A stretch of 64,000 bases of DNA from Cohnella algarum (GTDB lineage: Bacteria; Bacillota; Bacilli; Paenibacillales; Paenibacillaceae). The stretch spans positions 6,009,001 to 6,073,000 of the forward strand of contig NZ_JAFHKM010000002.1 in the NCBI RefSeq assembly GCF_016937515.1, read 5' to 3'. The notes under the pieces were generated by a model. It did no database searches. It saw only the letters and a list, made by a program, of their open reading frames with translations, and was not told where the DNA came from. Positions 37,516 to 49,102 of this stretch are shown in pieces. How positions within the stretch are numbered: the stretch's first letter is position 1; the number at the start of each line of letters is the position of its first letter. A program made the translations under genes and the position numbers.

Positions 37516-38508
37516 TTACTCCCCCCGCAGCCAGCGGGCCGCGTCCTTCGCGTGGTACGTGATGATCATGTCCGCCCCCGCCCGCTTCATGCCGGTCAGC
37601 GTCTCCAGGACGATCGGCTTTTCGTCGATCCAGCCGTTTTGCGCGGCCGCCTTGACCATCGAATACTCCCCGCTGACATTGTAAACCGCGAGCGGCAAGT
37701 CGAACCGTTCCTTCAGAAGCTTCACAAGGTCCAGGTAAGCGAGGCCCGGCTTGACCATCAGCATGTCGGCGCCTTCGGCTGCGTCCGACTCGGCTTCCCG
37801 CAGCGCTTCCCGCGCGTTGGCCCAGTCCATCTGATACGATTTGCGGTCCCCGAACTGGGGCGCCGAGTCGGCGGCCTCGCGGAACGGACCGTAGTAGGCG
37901 GACGAATATTTGACGGCATACGACAAAATCGGAATATGGTCGAATCCCGCCGCATCGAGGCCTTGGCGAATCGCCGCGACGAACCCGTCCATCATATTGG
38001 ACGGGGCGATGATGTCGGCCCCCGCCGCGGCCTGCGAAACCGCCGTGCGCACGAGCAGCTCCAAAGACGCGTCGTTGTCGACGAAGGCATGATTGCCGCC
38101 GTCATGGCGCAAAACGCCGCAGTGCCCGTGATCGGTGAACTCGCAAAGGCACGTATCGGCGATGACGACAAGCTCGGGGGCGATTGCCTTGATTTTGCGC
38201 GTCGCAAGCTGTACGATGCCGTTTTCCTCGAACGCTCCCGTGCCGACGTCGTCTTTATGCGAAGGAATGCCGAATAGAAGGACGGCCTGAATGCCGAGTT
38301 CCTGGATCGAACGGATTTCTTCTTCGAGCCGGTCGACCGACCAGTGATAAACGCCCGGCATTGACGGAATTTCGTTTTTGACGTTTTCCCCGTGAATGAC
38401 GAAAATCGGAGCGATCAGGTCGTGAACGTGCAAATGCGTCTCCCTGACCAGATTGCGCAGCGCTTCGGTGCGCCGCAACCGGCGGTGACGATGAATCGGA
38501 AAAGCCAT
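37516..38508 (-). CDS. hemB: Delta-aminolevulinic acid dehydratase (porphobilinogen synthase)
   Basis: The 330-residue enzyme condenses two 5-aminolevulinates to porphobilinogen. Schiff-base lysines K200 ([14 protein letters not shown]) and K253 ([11 protein letters not shown]) are present, as are the three zinc cysteines 120, 122 and 130 in [14 protein letters not shown] chose ATG at 38508 with AGGAGG ten bases upstream; the GTG at 38517 is next to that site. Confidence 0.96.
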   Translation of the reverse strand: MAFPIHRHRRLRRTEALRNLVRETHLHVHDLIAPIFVIHGENVKNEIPSMPGVYHWSVDRLEEEIRSIQELGIQAVLLFGIPSHKDDVGTGAFEENGIVQLATRKIKAIAPELVVIADTCLCEFTDHGHCGVLRHDGGNHAFVDNDASLELLVRTAVSQAAAGADIIAPSNMMDGFVAAIRQGLDAAGFDHIPILSYAVKYSSAYYGPFREAADSAPQFGDRKSYQMDWANAREALREAESDAAEGADMLMVKPGLAYLDLVKLLKERFDLPLAVYNVSGEYSMVKAAAQNGWIDEKPIVLETLTGMKRAGADMIITYHAKDAARWLRGE

Positions 38509-38525
38509 AATGGACACGCCTCCTG

Positions 38526-40091
38526 CTAGTTGATGGTTCGGGACTGCCGAAGCAGCTCCCGTCTGCGGTCGACGATCGCTTGAACGAGCCCGTCGATCGT
38601 CGCTTCCTTTGGCGCGATCGTCACCTTAAGCCCCAGTCCCTCCGCCGTCATGGCGGTGACCGGGCCGATGCAGGCCGCTTCGACGCCTTCCAGCAGCGCG
38701 AGCGGGTCGTCGATGCCGGCTTGGCGCAGGGCGGCAAAAAGGTTGGTCACCGTCGACGAGCTCGTAAACGTCACGATATGAATGGCGCCCTCCCTCAGCA
38801 GTTCGGGCAGCAGCTCGTCCTGCACGACCGGCAAAACCGTTTCGTAAAGATCCAGCTCGACCGTTTCGATGCCCAGCGCCTTCAGCTCCTTCGGAAGCTG
38901 CTTGCGGGCCAGATCGCCGCGAGGAAGGAGCGCCTTTTGCCCGGAAACGAGCCTGCTCTTCAAGCTTTCGAGCAAATGCTCCGCCTGAAACTTTTCGGGC
39001 AGCACGTCCGCCACGATGCCCCGGGCTTGCAGCGCTTCGGCCGTTTTCGGGCCGACCGCGGCGAACGACGCCCGGTGGAATCTCCGGATATCGACCCGAT
39101 TGGCCTCCAGCCAGCGGAAAAAAAATTCGACGCCGTTGACGCTCGTCAAAATGATCCAGTCGTAAGTTTCCGCTTCCGCAAGCGCCGCCCCGATCCGTTC
39201 GACCCTTCCCGGATTCTGCTGCGGCCGGGTTTCGATCGTCGGAAACTCGTACGCTTCCCCGCCCAGCTCGTCGATTTTGCCGGCGAGTTCGCTCGCCTGC
39301 GATCTCGCTCGCGTCACGAGAATCCGGCAGCCGAACAGCGGCTTGTCTTCGATCCAGCGCAGCGTCTCCCGCTGGCGAACGACTTCGCCCACGACGATAA
39401 CGGCCGGCGGCTCGAAGTTCGCCTCGATCACCTTCCGCTCGATATCCTCGAGCGTGCCGACTAGCGTCTCCTGTTCGGCCCGCGTTCCCCAGCGCACGAG
39501 CGCGACGGGCGTATCGGGCGAGCGTCCGTGCTTGATCAACTGCTCGCTGATGTAGCCGATCTTGGCCACGCCCATCAGAAAAAGCAGCGTGCCGGTCGCG
39601 TTCGTCACTTTATCCCAATAAATCGACCGGTCCAGCTTGTCCGGGCTTTCATGGCCGGTCACGATCGAAAACGAGGAAGCCAGGTCGCGGTGCGTGACCG
39701 GTATGCCGGCATAGGCGGGCACCGCGATCGCGGACGTGATGCCGGGAACGATCTCGTAGGCGATCCCGTTCTGCTTCAGCAGCTCCGCCTCTTCGCCGAC
39801 CCGGCCGAACACGGTCGGATCGCCGCCCTTCAGCCGGCAAACGGTTTTGCCCTCCAGCGCCAGCCTCACGAGCAGCCGGTTGATCTCTTCCTGCTTCATC
39901 GTGTGGCGGTCCGGCCGTTTGCCCACGTAAATTCGCTCGGCGTCGGCCCGCGCCTGCCCGAGCAATTGCGGTCCCGCGAGCCGATCGTAGACGATCGCGT
40001 CGGAGCGCCGCAGCGCTTCCAGCCCGCGCACCGTAATCAGCTTCGGATCGCCGGGGCCCGCTCCGACCAAGTAAACTTTCCCCACGCCCAT
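38526..40091 (-). CDS. cobA-hemD: Uroporphyrinogen-III C-methyltransferase fused to uroporphyrinogen-III synthase
   Basis: The 521-residue protein joins two enzymes. Residues about 3-245 are the SAM-dependent methyltransferase ([37 protein letters not shown]), which makes precorrin-2 for siroheme/cobalamin. Residues about 255-505 are HemD ([50 protein letters not shown]), which closes hydroxymethylbilane to uroporphyrinogen III. The fusion places synthesis and first methylation in one chain. It starts four bases after hemC. Confidence 0.94.
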   Translation of the reverse strand: MGVGKVYLVGAGPGDPKLITVRGLEALRRSDAIVYDRLAGPQLLGQARADAERIYVGKRPDRHTMKQEEINRLLVRLALEGKTVCRLKGGDPTVFGRVGEEAELLKQNGIAYEIVPGITSAIAVPAYAGIPVTHRDLASSFSIVTGHESPDKLDRSIYWDKVTNATGTLLFLMGVAKIGYISEQLIKHGRSPDTPVALVRWGTRAEQETLVGTLEDIERKVIEANFEPPAVIVVGEVVRQRETLRWIEDKPLFGCRILVTRARSQASELAGKIDELGGEAYEFPTIETRPQQNPGRVERIGAALAEAETYDWIILTSVNGVEFFFRWLEANRVDIRRFHRASFAAVGPKTAEALQARGIVADVLPEKFQAEHLLESLKSRLVSGQKALLPRGDLARKQLPKELKALGIETVELDLYETVLPVVQDELLPELLREGAIHIVTFTSSSTVTNLFAALRQAGIDDPLALLEGVEAACIGPVTAMTAEGLGLKVTIAPKEATIDGLVQAIVDRRRELLRQSRTIN

Positions 40092-40095
40092 CGTC

Positions 40096-41034
40096 CTATT
40101 CCCTCGCTTCCGCCAGCAGCTTGTCCGCTCCCCGTCCGATCAGCTGCCGTGCGACGTCGTCGCCGACCGCAAACGGGTCGGCGCCGTCGGCTTCGGCGCG
40201 CAGCAGCGTCGCGCCGTCGGGCGAAGCCACCATGCCCGTCATGCGGATGCGGGCATCCGGCAGGTCGGACTCGGCTTCCGCATAGGCGCCGATCGGCACC
40301 TGGCAGCCGCCGTTCAGCCTGCCGAGAAAACGCCTCTCGGCCCGCACGGCGCGCTCCGTTCGCGGATCGTTCAGCCGCGACAGCAAGTTCAGCAGCGCCT
40401 CGTCGTCCCCGCGGCATTCGATCGCAAGCGCTCCCTGTCCGACGGCGGGCAGGCATTCGTCCGGCTCGACGTACGCCGTGATCCGCTCGCCCCAGCCCAT
40501 CCGGCGCAGTCCCGCCGCGGCCAGCACGATCGCGTCGAGGCCTTCGGTTTCCAGCTTGCGCAGCCGGGTATCGATATTGCCGCGGAGCGACTCGATGCGC
40601 AGATCGGGCCGAAGCGCCGCCAGCTGCGCGGCGCGGCGCAAGCTGCTCGTGCCGACGCGCGCGCCCTGCGGCAGCGTGGCTACCGTATACCCGTGCAGAT
40701 TGACGAGACAATCGCGCGGGTCTTCTCTCGGCGGCACGGCCCCGATGACGAGCCCCTCCGGCAGATCGAACGGCATATCCTTCATGCTGTGGATGGCGCA
40801 GTCGATTTCGCCGTCCAGCAGCGCCTGTTCGATCTCTTTGACGAACAGGCCCTTGCCCCCGACTTTGGAGAGCGTGACGTCCAGAATGCGGTCGCCCTTC
40901 GTGACGATCGGTTTGACTTCGAATTCGAAGTCAAGTCCGGAGGCGGCGGATGCCGCTTTCAGAAGTTCGATGGTTTGTCCGGTTTGGGTCATGGCGAGCG
41001 CGCTTTGACGGCTGCCGACGATAATGGTGCGCAT
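40096..41034 (-). CDS. hemC: Hydroxymethylbilane synthase (porphobilinogen deaminase)
   Basis: The 312-residue enzyme polymerises four porphobilinogens. Cys244 in [14 protein letters not shown] carries the dipyrromethane cofactor. The N-terminal [13 protein letters not shown] and [19 protein letters not shown] blocks are standard. GGGAGG precedes the ATG. Confidence 0.97.
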   Translation of the reverse strand: MRTIIVGSRQSALAMTQTGQTIELLKAASAASGLDFEFEVKPIVTKGDRILDVTLSKVGGKGLFVKEIEQALLDGEIDCAIHSMKDMPFDLPEGLVIGAVPPREDPRDCLVNLHGYTVATLPQGARVGTSSLRRAAQLAALRPDLRIESLRGNIDTRLRKLETEGLDAIVLAAAGLRRMGWGERITAYVEPDECLPAVGQGALAIECRGDDEALLNLLSRLNDPRTERAVRAERRFLGRLNGGCQVPIGAYAEAESDLPDARIRMTGMVASPDGATLLRAEADGADPFAVGDDVARQLIGRGADKLLAEARE

Positions 41035-41064
41035 GGCGTCCTCCCGTTGCTTAGGCGATAAGTA

Positions 41065-41712
41065 TTAGGTTTCGGATATCCGTTCAAGGTGGCGCAGCAG
41101 CGAAGCCGCGTCCGGTTCTTCTTCTCCGTCAGCGAAGCGCCGCCATAGCTCGAGCGCCTCGTCGCTGACGGCCGCCCGCAGCAGCCGGCGGCGCTCCGCC
41201 GCGTCTTCGACGGCGGATTTGACTTCGCCGCGGACCGTTCGCAAAAGCCGCGCGATTCCTTCATATTCCGCCCCGTAACGGGCTTCGAGCTCCTTCGCGA
41301 TCCGCGACGACAGCGCGGGCCCGGCGCCGGTCGCGCTGACGGCCAGCACGAGATCCCCGCGGCGAACGACGGCGGGCGTCAAAAAATCCCCGCTTTCCCC
41401 GTCGCTCGCAACGTTTGCCGGGATTCCGCGCGCGCGGGCGTGCTCCGCGATCCACCGGTTCGTCTCCGGCCGATCCGTCGCCGCGAATACGAAATCCGCC
41501 TCGTCCAAATCCGCCGCTTCGACCGGCCGCTCGCAAGCTCGAATCGCGCCCGCGGCCGCCCATTCCCGCAGCTTCGGGGAAAGGGCCGGGCCGACGACCC
41601 GCACGTCGGCGGCGGCGTCGAGCAGGCCCGCGGTTTTTCGCTCCGCGACCGCCCCTCCCCCGGCGACGAGGCAGCGTTTGCCTTGCATGTTCAGCATGAC
41701 CGGATACCACAT
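41065..41712 (-). CDS. Precorrin-2 dehydrogenase/sirohydrochlorin ferrochelatase-like (SirC/CysG-N)
   Basis: The 215-residue protein has an NAD-binding Rossmann fold (CLVAGGGAVAERKTAGLLDA, about 13-32), the DFVFAATDRPETNRWIAEHAR and NVASDGESGDFLTPAVV blocks, and a helical dimerisation tail. It oxidises precorrin-2 and may also chelate iron, the second step of siroheme synthesis. Together with the CobA domain next to it, the operon supports siroheme as well as heme. B. subtilis lacks a gene of this kind inside its hemAXCDBL operon. Confidence 0.88.
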   Translation of the reverse strand: MWYPVMLNMQGKRCLVAGGGAVAERKTAGLLDAAADVRVVGPALSPKLREWAAAGAIRACERPVEAADLDEADFVFAATDRPETNRWIAEHARARGIPANVASDGESGDFLTPAVVRRGDLVLAVSATGAGPALSSRIAKELEARYGAEYEGIARLLRTVRGEVKSAVEDAAERRRLLRAAVSDEALELWRRFADGEEEPDAASLLRHLERISET

Positions 41713-41793
41713 GCCGGCTTTCCTCCGTCCGAACGCAAAATCGATTACCTCTCATCTTAGCCTATGACGTCGCCGGGAAGCAACGCGTTCCTC

Positions 41794-42609
41794 TTATTTA
41801 TGAAACGAAGAGAACGAATTGACGAAAACACCGGCGATCAAAATCAAGTAGCCCGTCAAATTCCAAACGGCCGACCTGGGGGCGTCGTCGCGGCTCGCGC
41901 CTCTCGCGAACAAATAATAGGCATACACGCAAGAAGTCGCGACGGTCAATAGCACTTTCGCGTCGAGCAGCTGCGCGTACTCCCCTTGCTCCAGCAGCGC
42001 CGCAAGCCCGGTCGACAGGGAGAGCAGCAGCAGCGGAACGCCGAGCAGCACGGTGCGGAACGAATAGCGGTCGATCGCCTCCAGGCTCGGCATCCGGTTC
42101 ATGACGTCGCCCCACTTTTTCTTTTTCAGCCTCCAGTGGAGAAACAGGTACATGCCGGCGAGAATGGCCGCAACCGTCAGTATCGCAAAGGACAGCGTGA
42201 TGAGTCCGATATGCGCGTACAGCAGTCTTCTCGCCACTTCCCACGATTCGAGGGCGATTTTCCGGTGCGGGCGCTCCAGCAAATTCAAAAACAGCACCGC
42301 GAAGCCCGCTACGTTCACGAGCAGGACGAGCACCTCCGCCCTCACGAAGCGCAACAGCGCAAGCGAAAAGCTGACCAGCAGCCAGGAGATAAAAAAGACG
42401 AAATCCCTTAGCGCCACCTCGGCGGAAGCAAACCGGGTGACAAGCAGATCCAGCAGAAAGCCCGTCTGCAAAATCCATACGAAAACAAGCAGCCCTGTTC
42501 CTATCCGTTTCCCGTTCCGTTTGCCGTAGGCGGCATCCGATACGAAAAACAGCAAGCTCAGGGCGTAAATATACAATACGGCATCCGTTAACCAATCGTT
42601 TGTCAGCAT
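41794..42609 (-). CDS. hemX: HemX/CcsA-like membrane protein
   Basis: The 271-residue protein has about eight membrane segments and the CcsA/HemX pattern (FFISWLLVSFSLALLRF, HIGLITLSFAILTVAAILAGMYLF). HemX in B. subtilis lowers HemA levels; CcsA relatives act in cytochrome c assembly. The place right after hemA favours HemX. It lacks the WWD heme motif of true CcsA as far as I can see. Confidence 0.85.
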   Translation of the reverse strand: MLTNDWLTDAVLYIYALSLLFFVSDAAYGKRNGKRIGTGLLVFVWILQTGFLLDLLVTRFASAEVALRDFVFFISWLLVSFSLALLRFVRAEVLVLLVNVAGFAVLFLNLLERPHRKIALESWEVARRLLYAHIGLITLSFAILTVAAILAGMYLFLHWRLKKKKWGDVMNRMPSLEAIDRYSFRTVLLGVPLLLLSLSTGLAALLEQGEYAQLLDAKVLLTVATSCVYAYYLFARGASRDDAPRSAVWNLTGYLILIAGVFVNSFSSFHK

Positions 42610-42663
42610 GGGGGCATCGCCTCCCCGTTTCCATTCCGCTTCGGATCGATTGCGAACCGGCTG

Positions 42664-44070
42664 CTAACGCAGCGCTCCGGCCAATTGCGCCAGCAGCGAG
42701 GACGGATCCGCGTGCTTCTCCGGAGTTTTCGCTTCCGCCGCTTGGGCGGTAACGTCGAGACGCGCGCGCTCCTCCGCGTTCATTTCCTTCTGGATACGGT
42801 CGACATCTTCCTCCAGATCGAACAGCTGGACGAACAAATTCATCGCGGCCTCGCCGCGCTTGTCCGCGGACATATCCTTGATCCGCAATATCGGATCGTG
42901 AATGACTTGATTCAGCATGCTCTTCGTCAGTTTGCGTATGACCTTGATTTGCCGGTCGTCCAGTTCCGGAAGCTTGCGCAGCAGGCTTTCGAACGTCGCC
43001 TGATGGATGGCGGCCGTCTTTTCCTGCAAGCCGCGAATGAGCGGCGTCACGCCGAGCGTCGCATACCAGTGAAGATATTCGTTCTCTTCCTCCGCGATCA
43101 TCCGTTCGATGACGGCGGCTTCCTTTTGGCGTTTTGCCAGGTTCGTTTCGACGATGCCTTCCAGATCGTCGATATCGTACAAATAGACGTTCGCCATCTC
43201 TTCGCAGGACGGCTCGATATCCCGCGGCACGGCGATATCGATCAGGAACAACGGCTTCTTCTTCCGCTTCTCCATCGCCCGCTCCACCGTCTTGCGCGTA
43301 AGGACGAACCGGTCCGCGCCGGTGCTGCTGATGACGATATCCGCTTCGTGCAGCCGGTCCAGGGCTTCGTTCATCTCCATCGCCTTGCCGTCGAACTTGG
43401 CCGCCAGCTCCCGGGCCCGTTCCAGCGTGCGGTTGACGACCCAAACTTCCTTTGCGCCGTTCGCGCTTAAATGCTTCGCCGTCAGCTCGCTCATTTTGCC
43501 GGCTCCGAGAATCATCACCCGCTTGTTGTCAAAGCGGCCGAAAATCCGTTTGCCGAGCTCTACCGCGGCATAGCTGACCGATACGGCGTTTTCCCCGATG
43601 GACGTTTCGGAGTGCGCGCGTTTTGCGAGGGTGACCGCCTGCTTGAACAGCTTGTTGAACAAAGTTCCGGTCGCTTTCTGCTCTTGCGCGAGCAGGAAAG
43701 CGTCCCTGACCTGGCCGAGAATCTGGGTTTCCCCGATGACCATCGAGTCCAGTCCGCAGGCGACCCGGAACAGATGCTCGATCGCCCTTTCGTCTTCGTG
43801 CATGTATAGATGATGGTTGAATTCCGCTCGCGGAATGTTGAACCATTGTTCCATAAAGGACCGGATATAATGACCGCACAGCGTATGGCGGTCCACGACC
43901 GCATACAGTTCCGTCCGGTTGCAGGTGGCGACGATGACGCCTTCCAGAATGCCCGTCGTCCGCTTGAGCGCCTGAAGCGCCGATGCGAGGTCTTGCTCCG
44001 ATATGGCGAAACGTTCCCGCACTTCGACGGGAGCCGTACGATAGTTGAGACCGACCACGATCAGATGCAC
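42664..44070 (-). CDS. hemA: Glutamyl-tRNA reductase
   Basis: The 468-residue enzyme reduces Glu-tRNA to glutamate-1-semialdehyde, the first committed heme step. Catalytic Cys50 lies in VIVATCNRTELYAV. The NADPH domain has VMILGAGKMSELTAKHL and the C-terminus is the helical dimerisation domain. Start is GTG with AGGTGA upstream. It opens the heme operon, which runs hemA-hemX-sirC-hemC-cobA/hemD-hemB-hemL. Confidence 0.96.
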   Translation of the reverse strand: MHLIVVGLNYRTAPVEVRERFAISEQDLASALQALKRTTGILEGVIVATCNRTELYAVVDRHTLCGHYIRSFMEQWFNIPRAEFNHHLYMHEDERAIEHLFRVACGLDSMVIGETQILGQVRDAFLLAQEQKATGTLFNKLFKQAVTLAKRAHSETSIGENAVSVSYAAVELGKRIFGRFDNKRVMILGAGKMSELTAKHLSANGAKEVWVVNRTLERARELAAKFDGKAMEMNEALDRLHEADIVISSTGADRFVLTRKTVERAMEKRKKKPLFLIDIAVPRDIEPSCEEMANVYLYDIDDLEGIVETNLAKRQKEAAVIERMIAEEENEYLHWYATLGVTPLIRGLQEKTAAIHQATFESLLRKLPELDDRQIKVIRKLTKSMLNQVIHDPILRIKDMSADKRGEAAMNLFVQLFDLEEDVDRIQKEMNAEERARLDVTAQAAEAKTPEKHADPSSLLAQLAGALR

Positions 44071-44152
44071 GGATCATTCACCTGCCTTTCTGCCATATTC
44101 CCGATGAAAAAAAACCGGCGGAAAATCAAGTAGCTTCGAAATTCCGTAACCC

Positions 44153-44161
44153 ATTATATCA
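44153..44161 (-). promoter_or_regulatory. Extended -10 promoter for the heme operon
   Basis: The minus strand reads TGATATAAT, an extended -10, about 80 bases before the hemA GTG. The -35 region is poor; TTGTCG lies too far away (20 bases). A small inverted repeat CAGTTTAACTG sits just upstream of the -10. Confidence 0.55.
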
Positions 44162-44272
44162 CAGTTAAACTGCCTGTTCGACAATATTTATGAACACTTT
44201 GCGAACGCGCTTTCCTTTTATTGTCGTCCAGTTCGGTTTGCGATATTCCCGATTTTTTCATGTTTTTCCGGG

Positions 44273-44307
44273 TGAAAATAGGAAAGCCATGGGGCACGCC
44301 CCATGGC
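44273..44307 (-). terminator. Terminator after speD
   Basis: GCCATGGGG/CCCCATGGC, a perfect 9-bp stem with a short loop, followed by TTTCCTATTTTC on the minus strand. Confidence 0.8.
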
Positions 44308-44337
44308 GGATTAGCTTCATATCGCGTTTGCCGCGCC

Positions 44338-44736
44338 TTACACCAACTCGGCTTGCTTGATCGGCGCTTCTTCCACTTTCAGCTCGCCGAGACCGCGAAC
44401 CAGTTTCTTGGCGAAGCAACGTTCCGGTTTGAGGACGCTGACCATGTAGTCGATCGCGAGCTGCGGATCGACCGTTTCGCCGCACGTATAGCAATCGATG
44501 GCCGCAAAGCCTCTTTCAGGATACGTGTGAATGGACAGGTGGCTCTCCGACAGCATCACGAGCACCGTCGCGCCTTGTGGTTCGAATTGTTTCGCTTGAA
44601 CCGAGAGAACGGTGGCGCCGCAAGCTTCGGCCGCCTCGATCATGTGCGATTGCAAAAGTTCAACGTTGTTCAGGGCATCAAAGTCGACTCCCCAAGTGTC
44701 AACTGCAACGTGTCTTCCGAAAGTAGAGTATTCCAT
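44338..44736 (-). CDS. speD: S-adenosylmethionine decarboxylase proenzyme
   Basis: The 132-residue class 1b proenzyme makes decarboxylated SAM for spermidine synthesis. Self-cleavage at the Glu64-Ser65 bond in SESHLSIHTYPERG generates the pyruvoyl group on Ser65; His70 and Cys85 (DCYTCG) are the usual processing and catalytic residues. GGAAGGGGG precedes the ATG. It is monocistronic, with its own terminator. Confidence 0.94.
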   Translation of the reverse strand: MEYSTFGRHVAVDTWGVDFDALNNVELLQSHMIEAAEACGATVLSVQAKQFEPQGATVLVMLSESHLSIHTYPERGFAAIDCYTCGETVDPQLAIDYMVSVLKPERCFAKKLVRGLGELKVEEAPIKQAELV

Positions 44737-44754
44737 CTTCCGGTTCCCCCTTCC

Positions 44755-45051
44755 TAGGAATAAAATGTGAAGCTGATTTCATCCGCTAGGACCTACGTCA
44801 TTCACTTCTCGAGGGTATTTGCATTCTCGCACGCAATCCATTCCTGAGTGAATCCTGGTTCCTATTGTGTTGTCAACGAAACTAAAAATACCATCTATTC
44901 GCCCTAATTGCAACTGTTTTTTTCTGCGGTCCGAAATCCCGTTCGAACGCTCGTCCCGCCGGCGGTCGCAACCGGGCGCAATCGGGCGCCACAAACGCCG
45001 GATCGCCAAAGAGCGGGTTTGAACTTTCAGCGTTTTTTTGCATATTGTAGA
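44755..45051 (-). other. Intergenic region upstream of speD
   Basis: No gene is seen in the 379-base gap between speD and the next gene. TTGACA (44871-44876, minus) is present, but the best -10 at 18 bases is only TTCACT, so a promoter here is weakly supported. The distal end holds the terminator of the 196-residue gene. Confidence 0.35.
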
Positions 45052-45055
45052 GGGG

Positions 45056-45086
45056 AAAAAGAAAAGCCCGCCGGCATCCGGCAGGC
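45056..45086 (-). terminator. Terminator after the 196-residue gene
   Basis: GCCTGCCGG/CCGGCGGGC stem with a three-base loop followed by TTTTCTTTTT on the minus strand. Confidence 0.85.
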
Positions 45087-45115
45087 CTTGCGCCAACGCT
45101 GTTTGTGAAAGGAAT

Positions 45116-45706
45116 CTATGCTTCGAGAGCGAACAAAACCTGGCTGTGATGCCTGAGTCTCTCGTCGATGTCGGAAATTTCGGCCAGGCCGGTCGCTTGA
45201 TTGCGGCGGTCCAGAAGCTCGTTGACGGCTTGGCGAACGATGCGAATTTCCTCTTCGACCGTAAGCCGCTTGAACTGTTCTTCGAGCCAGCCGAGGGTAT
45301 CGCGATGCTCGAACACCGTTTTCAATTCGTTGCCCTTGCACTCGACGATTCGGACGACCATGCCTTTCATGTAATGGTAGACCATCGTAAAACTCGAATA
45401 AATCCGATTGACGACCGCGTCTCCCTTAAAGGTCGATACCAGCTTCCGCAACGCATTGGTCAGTTTGGGCTTTACGACTTTGCAGGATAAAACGCAGGTG
45501 AATTTGCCATTGCTACGCTCAAAGGTCAGGCGGATCGTTTCGCCGCTGTCGCCGTCTTCAAGAACCACCTCGTGATTGCCGTTGTCCAGAACAAATACTT
45601 GCATTCGCAGCTGCTGCGCCTCGCACAAAGCAAAAAACACCGGCATCTCGGCTTCCGATAAGGTAAGACTAGCGTTGACATACTCCGTGGCTACCCGTTG
45701 AGCCAT
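45116..45706 (-). CDS. Conserved uncharacterised protein, 196 residues
   Basis: I do not recognise a functional domain. The protein is soluble, with a beta-rich first half (VFVLDNGNHEVVLEDGDSGE, FTCVLSCKVVKPKLTNALRK) and a helical, charged second half (about 130-196, RLTVEEEIRIVRQAVNELLDRRN). Relatives appear in Paenibacillus under misleading names such as non-ribosomal peptide synthetase module, but nothing here looks like an NRPS domain. It has its own terminator and a possible -10, so it is probably transcribed alone. Confidence 0.7.
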   Translation of the reverse strand: MAQRVATEYVNASLTLSEAEMPVFFALCEAQQLRMQVFVLDNGNHEVVLEDGDSGETIRLTFERSNGKFTCVLSCKVVKPKLTNALRKLVSTFKGDAVVNRIYSSFTMVYHYMKGMVVRIVECKGNELKTVFEHRDTLGWLEEQFKRLTVEEEIRIVRQAVNELLDRRNQATGLAEISDIDERLRHHSQVLFALEA

Positions 45707-45763
45707 AAAAATCTCCTCTATTCCGTTTTGTTACGAAGGTGTCTGACAATTTGCCTTAACCTA

Positions 45764-45769
45764 ATTATA
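45764..45769 (-). promoter_or_regulatory. Possible -10 element for the 196-residue gene
   Basis: TATAAT on the minus strand, 58 bases before the ATG. No good -35 is seen. Confidence 0.35.
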
Positions 45770-45860
45770 CGCTATTCTTCCCTCCGTTTCCTCCCGCCGA
45801 AACGCGATTTCCCCTTGAATATCCGTAAAAACCGAGATAAAACGGAATTTGCGCAGCCTA

Positions 45861-46505
45861 TTACCCGTTATCCTCGCTTTCCTGCGGGTCGTTCTGCGGA
45901 TTTTCCGGGGAGTCTGCGACTAGATCTGCTTTTTGCTCGATCAGGCTCCATAATTCATCCCTTCCCATTCCCGTCTCCGAAGAAAACAGGATAAACGGGA
46001 CGGACTTGGACAATTGCAAATGTTCGCGAATGATTTTCGTGTGTTTCGGCCAGGCGCTGCGATTCACTTTGTCCGCTTTCGTCGCCACGACGCAAAGCGG
46101 GATGCCGTAATGGGAGAGCCACTCCGCCATCGAGCAGTCCTGGGCCGACGGCGGATGGCGCAAATCGACGAGCAGGATGACGAGCCGGAGCGTTTCCCGC
46201 TCGCGCATATAGCGTTCGATCATGCGCCCCCACGCTTCGCGCTCCGTCTTGGACACTTTGGCATAACCGTAACCGGGCACGTCGACGAAATAAAGATCCC
46301 GATTGACGAGGTAGTAGTTCAGCTGCTGGGTTTTGCCGGGCTGCGAGCTCGTCCGCGCCAGGTTGCGGCGCAGCAGCATCCGGTTGATGAGCGAGGACTT
46401 GCCGACGTTGGAACGGCCTGCCAGAGCGATCTCCGGCAAGCCGTCCTCGGGATATTGCTTGGGCGAAACGGCGCTGATAATAAATTCGCTTGTTTTGATC
46501 TTCAT
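45861..46505 (-). CDS. engB: Ribosome biogenesis GTPase YsxC/EngB
   Basis: The 214-residue TRAFAC GTPase helps 50S assembly. G1 is [14 protein letters not shown] (about 31-44), G2 [15 protein letters not shown]3 [10 protein letters not shown] and G4 ATKADKVNR. The C-terminal about 20 residues are acidic and variable. It lies 18 bases after lonA, the same lonA-ysxC pairing as in Bacillus. Confidence 0.95.
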   Translation of the reverse strand: MKIKTSEFIISAVSPKQYPEDGLPEIALAGRSNVGKSSLINRMLLRRNLARTSSQPGKTQQLNYYLVNRDLYFVDVPGYGYAKVSKTEREAWGRMIERYMRERETLRLVILLVDLRHPPSAQDCSMAEWLSHYGIPLCVVATKADKVNRSAWPKHTKIIREHLQLSKSVPFILFSSETGMGRDELWSLIEQKADLVADSPENPQNDPQESEDNG

Positions 46506-46523
46506 TTGCTGGCTCTTCTCCGA

Positions 46524-48959
<2,436 letters not shown>

Positions 48960-49008
48960 GTCCGGCACCTCCTGGGTTGTAGTGAACCGCTAAATTGAAT
49001 ACTCCGTC

Positions 49009-49037
49009 ATTGTATCAAATGTTACCGCCCGCCGCAA
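49009..49037 (-). promoter_or_regulatory. Sigma-A promoter for lonA-engB
   Basis: TTGCGG (49032-49037) and TACAAT (49009-49014) are spaced 17 bases on the minus strand, with TGA before TACAAT making an extended -10. I see no CtsR heptad repeat (GGTCAAA type) around it. Confidence 0.65.
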
Positions 49038-49044
49038 AATGGAC

Positions 49045-49080
49045 ACAAAAACATCGCCGCCCCGATGAAGGTCGGCGATG
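49045..49080 (-). terminator. Terminator after lonB
   Basis: CATCGCCG/CGGCGATG stem followed by TTTTTGTG on the minus strand, 23 bases after the lonB stop. Confidence 0.8.
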
Positions 49081-49102
49081 CGCGACAGCGGCCGGAACCC
49101 GG

